5,159 nucleotides of DNA from a bacterium (GTDB taxonomy: Archaea; Nanoarchaeota; Nanoarchaeia; Woesearchaeales; UBA10216): NCBI GenBank assembly GCA_024206195.1, contig JAAGZO010000376.1, positions 1-5,159 on the forward strand, written 5' to 3'. Under the pieces are notes generated by a model. It was not told the DNA's origin. It saw only the letters and a list, made by a program, of their open reading frames with translations, and did not search any database. The position numbers and the translations under genes were made by a program. Shown piece by piece: positions 1 through 4,079 of the stretch (its first letter is position 1; the number at the start of each line of letters is the position of its first letter).

Positions 1-1
1 A

Positions 2-124
2 AATGCAAAGATTGTGTATGAGACAGGTGAGTTTAGTAGTTCAGGATTCAATGACTCTCAAGACCTACCTAATGATTGGTATGTAAGAATTGAGTCTATA
101 GAGTCATACGGGAAGATGTCATGA
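2..124 (+). CDS. 3' end of an unknown gene (5'-truncated by window edge)
   Basis: Reading from base 2 gives 40 residues, ending ...DWYVRIESIESYGKMS, then TGA at 122-124. The start lies left of the window. The peptide has balanced composition and looks like real protein, with acidic and aromatic residues, unlike the other two frames, which are closed early or give methionine-rich nonsense. I do not recognise the family. The stop overlaps the ATG at 121 in an ATGA junction, the same arrangement used throughout the window, which suggests co-translation with the next ORF. Oddly, the same frame stays open beyond the TGA, through the whole hexamer array, to a TAA at 326-328, so readthrough would append a Gly/His/Gln-rich tail. 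This is possible but unproven. Confidence 0.55.
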   Translation, partial: NAKIVYETGEFSSSGFNDSQDLPNDWYVRIESIESYGKMS

Positions 125-321
125 AACAGGCAATCAAGCATTGGACTCTACACGGGTCATGGTCAAAGTCATGGTCAGGGTCAAAGTCATGGTCAGGGTC
201 ATGGTCAGGGTCATGGTCAGGGTCAAGGTCAGGGTCATGGTCAGGGTCATGGTCAAGCTCACGGTCAAGCTCACGGTCAAGCTCACGGTCAAGGTCAAAG
301 TCAGGGTCATGGTCATACTAA
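121..321 (+). CDS. Low-complexity repeat ORF, reading frame uncertain
   Basis: ATG at 121 sits in an ATGA overlap with the upstream gene, 5 nt after GGGAAG (110-115), a modest ribosome site. Read straight through, it gives 66 aa: eleven ordinary residues (MKQAIKHWTLH), then a Ser-Trp-Ser-Gly type repeat. A better product appears if one G of the GGG at 154-156 is skipped or is an extra base: CAC GGT CAT GGT CAA then continues the repeat in phase, giving about 68 aa of Gly-His-Gly-Gln repeats ending HTNN at TAA 326-328. That frame puts the most variable base of the hexamer in the wobble position, where T/C gives His and A/G gives Gln. The third frame (141-371) gives Val-Met/Arg repeats and is least plausible. 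A His/Gly/Gln tract could bind metal ions, but no function can be assigned. Confidence 0.4.
   Translation: MKQAIKHWTLHGSWSKSWSGSKSWSGSWSGSWSGSRSGSWSGSWSSSRSSSRSSSRSRSKSGSWSY
155..316 (+). repeat. 27-unit hexanucleotide tandem array, consensus GGTCAN
   Basis: Twenty-seven contiguous 6-base units fill 162 bases with no indel. Position 6 is almost free (T 9, A 8, G 7, C 3). Position 1 is A three times, position 2 is C three times, and positions 3-5 (TCA) never change. Adjacent units pair into 12-base super-units: GGTCATGGTCAG on the left, and GGTCAAGCTCAC three times in a row at 251-286. This indicates expansion by slippage or unequal recombination of 6- and 12-base blocks. Gains or losses of units keep frame, so length could vary between relatives without breaking a protein. 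Confidence 0.95.
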
Positions 322-335
322 CAACTAAGGTTTAT

Positions 336-359
336 ACAGGTTATTTAAGGATAGCCTGT
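336..359 (+). other. RNA hairpin in the 82-base gap before the small-gene operon
   Basis: ACAGGTTAT (336-344) and ATAGCCTGT (351-359) form a 9-bp stem with one U-G pair and a 6-base loop. No run of T follows, so it is not a classic rho-independent terminator. It lies just after the repeat ORF and before the AT-rich leader (360-410) of the gene at 411. It may attenuate or terminate weakly, or mark an RNA processing site. The leader holds a -10-like CATAAT (376-381) with no properly spaced -35 box. Confidence 0.4.
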
Positions 360-410
360 GACAAGCTTTAACTCACATAATAACATTAACAAACATAAAG
401 AAAGAATAAG

Positions 411-719
411 ATGAAAATAGAATTAAACACAGAAGTAGTAGCATGGGATGATGGGGAATCTCAGGTAGACTCAGCGACAGGCTTCTACGCAGGTCTCTAT
501 GAAAACAAGCATCTCATTGCAGATGGTAACCTTAATACTAACTCAATTGTAACGGTAACTATGTGGGATTACTGTAAGGAAGTAGAGACACCTAAGAGAG
601 ATGAGGAGCTATATGAGTCACTTAAACTCTTTACTAAAGCTTTCCCGACAGCAGGAGAGGCTATGGAAGCACTTGATAAGCTAACAGCTAGGAGGGCAAA
701 GTACTGGCTAAAGAGATGA
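411..719 (+). CDS. Unknown 102-aa protein, first gene of the small-gene operon
   Basis: I do not recognise this protein. Residues 1-55 look like a small beta-rich domain: alternating hydrophobic residues, DDG and ADG turns, and the cluster MWDYC at about 51-55. Residues 56-102 look helical and charged (ELYESLKLFTKAF, then EAMEALDKLTARRAKYWLKR) with a basic end. There is no signal peptide or membrane segment, so it is probably cytoplasmic. ATG at 411 follows an AT-rich, purine-biased leader (AAAGAAAGAATAAG) without a good Shine-Dalgarno. The stop overlaps the next gene by ATGA (716-719). As the first gene after an 82-base gap, it may be the leading cistron of the operon that runs to 3371. Confidence 0.8.
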   Translation: MKIELNTEVVAWDDGESQVDSATGFYAGLYENKHLIADGNLNTNSIVTVTMWDYCKEVETPKRDEELYESLKLFTKAFPTAGEAMEALDKLTARRAKYWLKR

Positions 720-1048
720 TACCTTGTCCTGAATGTAGTAACGGAGGCATCCCCTACGGAGGTGGTAGAGAAGCCCGTTGTGGTAGATGCTTTGGAGATG
801 GATACATAAGTCCTCTCTGTGAATGTGGTGCTGAATTATACACCAAGATAGATTTAGAGTCTGAGATGTGTCCTGATTGCCGTTGGGATAAATCAGACTG
901 GGAATCTTGCTGTTGTGCTAGTGACTATGATGAAGATACAGGTATCTGTTTAGGTTGTGGTGAGCATTGTGAGGGAATGAATGAATGGGAAGAGACTCAA
1001 GATGATCTTCATGCATTAGTGCATCCTAGAAAGGAAGCTGTTACATGA
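716..1048 (+). CDS. Cysteine-rich zinc-ribbon protein, 110 aa
   Basis: The protein has 14 cysteines in 110 residues, arranged as probable zinc knuckles. Pair one is C4PEC7 and C22GRC25, the latter within CGRCFGDG, which matches the DnaJ-type CxxCxGxG pattern. Pair two is C35-E-C37 and C52PDC55, a zinc-ribbon layout. Pair three is the C65-C66-C67 run and C78LGC81, followed by H84-C85 (GICLGCGEHCE), a module I associate with small phage and bacterial zinc ribbons. The tail (90-110) is acidic, then basic. The J-domain of a DnaJ is absent, so chaperone activity is not implied; nucleic acid or protein binding through zinc modules is the likely role. It starts in an ATGA overlap with the gene before and ends in one with the gene after, indicating translational coupling. 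Confidence 0.85.
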   Translation: MIPCPECSNGGIPYGGGREARCGRCFGDGYISPLCECGAELYTKIDLESEMCPDCRWDKSDWESCCCASDYDEDTGICLGCGEHCEGMNEWEETQDDLHALVHPRKEAVT

Positions 1049-1314
1049 AAGACGTAGTTCAAGCCATAAAAGACTTCCTTAAACCACCACCTGTAGAGCC
1101 TGATGTAACGATCATCAGGTCACAACCTGATATTGAGCATACCTGTATGAGACTCAAGATACGTCTAGAGGAGTTACAACCTCAGATAGAGGCTAGGGAG
1201 GTGCAACATGCTAAGGAGGTAGAGAGGTTAGAGGCACAGGTTACTATGCTGAAAGCCAAACTAGCAGAGGTGACTAAGATGCTAATCCAGACGGGGGAGA
1301 CTGAAGATGAGTAA
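1045..1314 (+). CDS. Small coiled-coil protein, 89 aa
   Basis: Residues 36-82 form a long charged amphipathic helix with leucine/valine heptad spacing (LKIRLEELQPQIEAREVQ, then VERLEAQVTMLKAKLAEV), typical of a coiled coil. The N-terminal 35 residues are a short helix, KDVVQAIKDFL, and a proline-rich linker, KPPPVEPD. There is no enzyme motif or membrane segment. It probably oligomerises or bridges partners; phage operons often carry such proteins with unknown roles. A good ribosome site, AAGGAAG (1031-1037), lies 7 nt before the ATG, and the start overlaps the previous stop (ATGA). The 3' end shares 8 nt (ATGAGTAA) with the next gene. Confidence 0.8.
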   Translation: MKDVVQAIKDFLKPPPVEPDVTIIRSQPDIEHTCMRLKIRLEELQPQIEAREVQHAKEVERLEAQVTMLKAKLAEVTKMLIQTGETEDE

Positions 1315-1609
1315 AGACACTCTATTTGACAAGGTAAGAAGAATATTGCTCTTCCACCCTCAAGCTAGGGATAGTTATGAGGTGCTAGAGATGCTCTTCT
1401 ACCCCTCTGAGCGTCCTCTGAGAGACGTTTTGCTGATGATAAGGGATAAACAGCTACCAACATTTGAAAGCCTTCACAGGGCTAGGCGTAAGGTCATGGA
1501 GGAATGTCCTGAGTTAGCAGGTAAGACTAAGAGATTGAGAGATTTAAAGGAGGAGGACATTAGAGCCTCAATTAACAGTAACCCAGAACAGGCAATTATG
1601 TCTATTTGA
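1307..1609 (+). CDS. 100-aa helical phage protein, probable small DNA-associated factor
   Basis: The order is an N-terminal helix (DTLFDKVRRILLFHPQARDS, 4-23), a second helix (YEVLEMLFY), a third (LRDVLLMIRDKQ), then a motif at about 50-74 containing LPTFESLHRARRKVMEECPEL. From memory, the layout of 'HP-ARDS', then 'FES-RARRK--EE-PEL', resembles a recurrent family of short phage and prophage proteins whose function is not settled; I cannot confirm this by search. The basic RARRK helix could contact nucleic acid. The start is supported by GGGGGAGA (1293-1300), 6 nt before the ATG, and by an 8-nt overlap with the preceding stop. No membrane or secretion signal is seen. Confidence 0.8.
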   Translation: MSKDTLFDKVRRILLFHPQARDSYEVLEMLFYPSERPLRDVLLMIRDKQLPTFESLHRARRKVMEECPELAGKTKRLRDLKEEDIRASINSNPEQAIMSI

Positions 1610-1611
1610 TT

Positions 1612-1809
1612 ATGAATAAAATACTACCAATAATAATGCCAGGATTCACTGCACCCGTTCCAGGAGGGGTTGTAGAGATACCTGCAATTAAAATAACGCT
1701 CACTGATGAACAGGTGCTACTCAATATGAGAGACTTTCTTGTGGAGACATTCAATGAGCTTCCTAAACAGGAAGAGGAAGAGGAAGAAGAGGAGGAGACT
1801 GAGCTATGA
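1612..1809 (+). CDS. Unknown 65-aa protein with poly-glutamate tail
   Basis: I chose ATG at 1612, two bases after the previous stop. A TTG at 1606 overlapping that stop would add two residues and is a possible alternative; neither has a clear ribosome site. The first 25 residues are hydrophobic and proline-rich (ILPIIMPGFTAPVPGGVVEI), then comes a helix with DEQVLLNMRDFLVETFNEL, then nine consecutive glutamates encoded by mixed GAA/GAG codons (1771-1797). Mixed codons argue that acidity, not just a DNA repeat, has been kept. The same purine run supplies GGAGGAG (1791-1797), 8 nt before the next start at 1806, so one stretch serves as protein tail and ribosome site. The function is unknown. 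The N-terminus is too proline-rich for an ordinary membrane helix. Confidence 0.7.
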   Translation: MNKILPIIMPGFTAPVPGGVVEIPAIKITLTDEQVLLNMRDFLVETFNELPKQEEEEEEEEETEL

Positions 1810-2012
1810 GTGAACAATCGTTCACTAACTGCGTATTGATAGGTGAAGGGGCTAAGGCTACAGCTAATGATCAGCTTGTGATTGCTCTTGACCCTGACAA
1901 CCAAATCAGGACAGTATTTGAGTCCTTTAAGGAGCGAACCTTCTTTGAACTGGTGATCAAACGAGCACTAGCAGAGACAGGTAATAGCAATATAATAACC
2001 ATAACCGAGTAA
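1806..2012 (+). CDS. Unknown 68-aa protein with a beta-helix-like motif
   Basis: Residues 8-26 (NCVLIGEGAKATANDQLVI) resemble a single rung of the repeated 'IG-GA-AT--NQ--IG' motif found in trimeric autotransporter heads and some phage fibre proteins. Here there is only one copy, followed by a probable strand-turn (ALDPDNQIRTV) and a helix at about 38-58 (FESFKERTFFELVIKRALAE). The protein is therefore not a fibre; it is probably a small cytoplasmic phage protein of unknown role. Start evidence is strong: GGAGGAG 8 nt upstream and an ATGA overlap with the previous gene. It ends 4 nt before the next start, the only junction in this operon without overlap apart from the one at 1609-1612. Confidence 0.75.
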   Translation: MSEQSFTNCVLIGEGAKATANDQLVIALDPDNQIRTVFESFKERTFFELVIKRALAETGNSNIITITE

Positions 2013-2016
2013 GTAT

Positions 2017-2286
2017 ATGTATTACAAGAAGTTAGAGAATAATGAGAAACCACAATCACCTATCCTGACTAAGATGACACCTCTAGGGGCAGATAACTTT
2101 ATCATTGTTAATGATGATGGCAGTGAGTTAGGGTTTGAACCACCTACGGATTGGAAACCTAGCGAGGTTAGGGAGAAGGGTAAGACCACCTCTCCATTCA
2201 AGCTAAAGGCTAAGAAACCTACTAAGGCTAAGAAGCCATTGAAGGTTACTAAGACTAGGAAACCTGCCACTAAGACCAAGAAATGA
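2017..2286 (+). CDS. 89-aa protein with lysine-rich histone-like tail
   Basis: Residues 1-60 form a small neutral-to-acidic domain (ADNFIIVNDDGSELGFEPP). Residues 62-89 are a basic tail with 13 Lys and 1 Arg in 28 residues, built on KAKKPTKAKKPLK and related Lys-Pro/Thr-Lys repeats. This is the composition of histone H1-like and HU-extension tails and normally binds DNA or RNA electrostatically. Binding to nucleic acid is inferred from composition only. The tail uses both AAG and AAA codons. The ribosome site is weak (GAGTAAG region just upstream). The 3' end overlaps the next gene by ATGA (2283-2286). It sits one gene away from the poly-Glu protein, so opposite-charge pairing is conceivable. 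Confidence 0.75.
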   Translation: MYYKKLENNEKPQSPILTKMTPLGADNFIIVNDDGSELGFEPPTDWKPSEVREKGKTTSPFKLKAKKPTKAKKPLKVTKTRKPATKTKK

Positions 2287-2708
2287 GTAACCCACCACAG
2301 GTAAAGACTCACGACAATGAGCACCTAGCTAGGATAAATCCTGATCTCTTAGGTAGATACAAGGAGATAATTCAGCACATGGTAAGGAGAAGCAACTCAG
2401 ACTACCATTGTGAGGTTGCCCTAAACACTAACAGCAATCAGGTTATGACTATAGGGGCGTTCAGGGAGCACCATGCAGACCTAGATGAACACGTAGCAGG
2501 AATACTTGATAACCTTACCAGTGAGCAACTCAAGTTCCTGTTCAGCCACATAGATGAGCCTATCTTACAGGCTATCAGTCTGATTAAGGATCTAGATTGG
2601 GAGCATGGAGACAGTAGTTATGTGGAATCAGTCATTGAGAACCTGCAACAATTACTATCCTATCATCGGCCTTATTGCATCTCGTACATGAAGGAGTCAG
2701 ATGAGTAA
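2283..2708 (+). CDS. Unknown 141-aa protein, largest gene of the + operon
   Basis: I do not recognise this protein. It is predicted mostly helical: residues 14-36 (HLARINPDLLGRYKEIIQHM), a short beta hairpin around 41-58 (YHCEVALNTNSNQVMTIGAF), then long acidic helices (HADLDEHVAGILDNL, SEQLKFLFSHIDEPILQAIS, VESVIENLQQLLSYH). Several His and Cys residues are present but no regular metal-binding spacing is visible. The protein is acidic and soluble, with no signal peptide or transmembrane segment. Both ends overlap neighbours: ATGA with the Lys-tailed gene, and the 8-nt ATGAGTAA with the next gene. Confidence 0.8.
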   Translation: MSNPPQVKTHDNEHLARINPDLLGRYKEIIQHMVRRSNSDYHCEVALNTNSNQVMTIGAFREHHADLDEHVAGILDNLTSEQLKFLFSHIDEPILQAISLIKDLDWEHGDSSYVESVIENLQQLLSYHRPYCISYMKESDE

Positions 2709-2886
2709 GCTAGACCTACCATTCTGTATAGAGTATATAGAACATATAATCAGTGGGCTAGTTGAACAAGAAAAGACATATAGGCCTAAAGATGAAGGAG
2801 ATAGGTTTACTCATAACTTCTATGCCTACACCCTAGAGACATACACAAGCATATTAGAGCACCTGAAAGGAATAGAGGATGAGTAG
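2701..2886 (+). CDS. Unknown 61-aa acidic helical protein
   Basis: The product is a short soluble peptide, probably two helices: LPFCIEYIEHIISGLVEQEK (6-25) and FYAYTLETYTSILEHLKGIE, separated by a charged turn (YRPKDEGDRF). It is rich in Tyr and Glu and has no recognisable domain. Its start is one of the best supported in the window: AAGGAG (2691-2696) lies 4 nt before the ATG, a short but workable spacing, and the start shares 8 nt with the previous stop. It ends in the same ATGAGTA overlap with the following gene, so three genes here are coupled by identical junctions. Confidence 0.72.
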   Translation: MSKLDLPFCIEYIEHIISGLVEQEKTYRPKDEGDRFTHNFYAYTLETYTSILEHLKGIEDE

Positions 2887-3067
2887 ACCACCTGAATTTG
2901 AAGAGTATCTCTTTGGAGGTATTCAAACCCGTAACTCTAACTCGCTATGCAGTAGACTTGTCAAGACTACCAGAGATTTCAAGATACCTATGAGTGAAAG
3001 CAGGGAGAAAAAGATTAAGATGTTTGAAAAGGCATTGGATATGTTAGAGGATCAGGATGGACTTTAA
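2879..3067 (+). CDS. Unknown 62-aa protein
   Basis: I do not recognise this protein. It has a short N-terminal part (RPPEFEEYLFGGIQTRNSNS), a basic middle (RLVKTTRDFKIPMSESREKK) and a C-terminal amphipathic helix (MFEKALDMLEDQDGL). It is soluble, with no membrane segment. The start is supported by AAAGGA (2866-2871) at 7 nt spacing and by the ATGAGTAG overlap with the preceding stop. Its last 11 nt overlap the next gene in another frame. Length and position are consistent with the other small accessory phage proteins of this operon, but no role can be inferred. Confidence 0.72.
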   Translation: MSRPPEFEEYLFGGIQTRNSNSLCSRLVKTTRDFKIPMSESREKKIKMFEKALDMLEDQDGL

Positions 3068-3371
3068 GCTTAAAATCACATCTATACCTTACAAGCGTTG
3101 CCCAAGCTATTACAGGGAGCATGGAGTCAAAGCTGTAGGGAGACCTAAGATTGACAGGGATAAAATACGCTCGGCTAAGGAGATAGCTGCGACTACTAAC
3201 CTTAGTGTAGCACAGGTAGGCTATCTCAGAAGGTCAGGATGGAGACAGGGGCAATACGGGCAGTCATATAATCATATACAGCAGTTTTTTGATGATGTAG
3301 GGCACAAACAGCTCATTACATGGAAGTTTCTTAAAGAATTGCCTAGTCTTAAAGACATAAAAAAAGCCTAA
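3057..3371 (+). CDS. Probable helix-turn-helix DNA-binding protein, 104 aa
   Basis: Residues 39-59 (SAKEIAATTNLSVAQVGYLRR) fit a helix-turn-helix: A-x-E-I-A in helix 1, T-N-L-S at the turn, and Q-V-x-x-L-R-R in the recognition helix. Just before it, VGRPKIDRDK (27-36) contains a GRPK element like half of an AT-hook. The region after the HTH (GWRQGQYGQSYNHIQQFFDD) is Gln/Tyr-rich. This supports a small phage regulator or replication-accessory protein, though the HTH call is by eye. The start has GAGG (3047-3050) 6 nt upstream and overlaps the previous gene by 11 nt. It is the last gene of the + operon, and its TAA lies inside the stem of the terminator of the opposite operon. Confidence 0.75.
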   Translation: MDFKLKITSIPYKRCPSYYREHGVKAVGRPKIDRDKIRSAKEIAATTNLSVAQVGYLRRSGWRQGQYGQSYNHIQQFFDDVGHKQLITWKFLKELPSLKDIKKA

Positions 3372-3390
3372 CCAAATAAATGGCTAGGCT
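3359..3390 (-). terminator. Rho-independent terminator of the minus-strand operon
   Basis: AGCCTA (3365-3370) pairs with TAGGCT (3385-3390), and after one A-C mismatch CCA pairs with TGG, around an AATAAA loop. Read on the minus strand, the stem is followed directly by a run of seven T (3365 down to 3359). There is no T run on the + strand side, so it works for the minus operon. It lies 21 bases past the stop of the sigma-like gene. Confidence 0.85.
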
Positions 3391-3399
3391 AATGTTAGT

Positions 3400-3422
3400 C
3401 AGTAGGGTAAATTAATCTACTG
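3400..3422. repeat. Short inverted repeat across the end of the sigma-like gene
   Basis: CAGTAG (3400-3405) and CTACTG (3417-3422) form a 6-bp stem with an 11-base AT-rich loop. It spans the TAA (3412-3414) of the minus-strand gene. No T run follows on either strand, so it is a weak candidate for the missing + strand stop signal or for RNA end protection. Confidence 0.3.
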
Positions 3423-4023
3423 CAAACTCTTCAAATGTTCCTTCTTCTTCTACACTATTACTTACATCGAGTAAGACTTTCATTCTCTTCGGGTGTCTAA
3501 GTTTGCGTAATGATTTAGATTCTATTTGTCGTATTCTCTCTGTGCAAAACTTTAGCCTTTTACCTATTTCTTCATAAGTTAGTTCATCCATCCATCTCCA
3601 TTCTAAGACTTTCCTCTCTCTTTCTGTTAATGTTTCAAGTGCATTACTAAGCAATAATCCAATCTCCCCCCTATCTACTTGCTCTATGCAGGAGTTTGAG
3701 TCCATTAGCTCTTTAATGGGTATATCTACTAACTGTAGAGGGTCAATGTCTTGTGATTGTTCCACCACTATAGCCTTCTTAAACCCTTTAAATGACTTAG
3801 GAAATGCCTTTTCTACATCTAAAAAAACACCCACTTCTCCAAGTGCAAATTGCATTTTAGTAATAATTTCTTCTCTAGGAGTCCTTTTAAGGTTAATAGC
3901 ATGACCGACTGCCATAACACTTACTCCTGATCTCCTAGCTAATTCAACTTGTGACCAGTTTGCCTCTCTAATTGCATCAAGGAGTAATCCGTTTTTATAT
4001 CTTGATATTGCTGTTATTTTCAT
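3412..4023 (-). CDS. XRE-type HTH fused to sigma-70 region 4, 203 aa
   Basis: Residues 12-50 form an XRE/lambda-repressor-type HTH (LLLDAIREANWSQVELARRS, then GVSVMAVGHAINLKRTP). Residues 71-117 are a linker. Residues 118-183 match sigma-70 region 4: LTERERKVLEWRWM, then LTYEEIGKRL, then ERIRQIESKSLRKLRHPKR, very close to the RpoD signature 'RERIRQIEAKALRKLRHP'. Regions 1-3, including the -10-binding region 2, are absent, so it cannot be a complete sigma factor. In the family, region 4 binds the beta-flap of RNA polymerase and the -35 element. The inferred role is a regulator that binds an operator through XRE and contacts polymerase or -35 DNA through region 4, activating or blocking initiation, loosely analogous to the flap-binding T4 gp33. 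AAGGA lies 7 nt before the ATG. It is the last gene of the minus operon, 56 bases after the preceding stop. Confidence 0.9.
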   Translation of the reverse strand: MKITAISRYKNGLLLDAIREANWSQVELARRSGVSVMAVGHAINLKRTPREEIITKMQFALGEVGVFLDVEKAFPKSFKGFKKAIVVEQSQDIDPLQLVDIPIKELMDSNSCIEQVDRGEIGLLLSNALETLTERERKVLEWRWMDELTYEEIGKRLKFCTERIRQIESKSLRKLRHPKRMKVLLDVSNSVEEEGTFEEFAVD

Positions 4024-4048
4024 ATCTTATTCCTTATTAGTTGTTTAT

Positions 4049-4066
4049 ATTAATGAGACAATTAAT
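4049..4066. promoter_or_regulatory. Candidate operator: ATTAAT-6-ATTAAT in the 56-base gap
   Basis: Two copies of the palindromic ATTAAT (4049-4054 and 4061-4066) flank GAGACA. Because each copy is itself palindromic, the element is both a direct and an inverted repeat, with 12-base centre spacing (about one helical turn). It lies 26 bases upstream of the XRE-sigma4 start, in the only real gap of the minus operon. That placement suggests autoregulation or control by the AT-hook/RHH protein next door. AT-rich short repeats also occur by chance here. Confidence 0.35.
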
Positions 4067-4079
4067 TATGTATTTTGTC

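Noticed and set aside
155..316. CRISPR-like array
   Set aside because: Units are 6 bases with no spacers; it is a simple tandem repeat.
134..371. Minus-strand Thr-Met/Leu ORF (134-316) and + strand Val-Met/Arg ORF (141-371)
   Set aside because: Both are open only because the hexamer contains no stop in these frames; neither has a ribosome site or normal composition, although the 141 frame cannot be fully excluded.
358..383. Promoter GTGACA...CATAAT before the gene at 411
   Set aside because: Spacing between the boxes is 12 bases, too short for a sigma-70 promoter; only a lone -10-like site remains.
2..1048. Alternative genetic code with TGA as sense, suggested by the open frame after TGA 122-124
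   Set aside because: TGA ends many well-supported genes here in ATGA overlaps (719, 1048, 1809, 2286, 4762, 4553), and reading through them would run into unrelated frames.
716..1048. DnaJ chaperone
   Set aside because: There is one good CxxCxGxG and no J-domain or HPD motif, and the length is a third of DnaJ.
1602..2324. Minus-strand ORFs under the + operon (1602-1904, 1871-2059, 2022-2324)
   Set aside because: They are Ser/Leu/Val-rich shadows of well-supported + genes with good ribosome sites and overlaps.
3151..3179. Promoter starting with a perfect TTGACA inside the HTH gene
   Set aside because: At 17-base spacing the -10 position reads GCTAAG; the nearby TAAAAT is only 4 bases away. 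A second TTGACA at 1325 also lacks a -10 box.
3400..3422. Terminator for the + operon
   Set aside because: The stem is only 6 bp and no T run follows on the + strand; listed only as an inverted repeat.
3412..4023. Complete sigma factor
   Set aside because: Only region 4 is present; region 2 and region 3 motifs are missing and the N-terminus is an XRE HTH.
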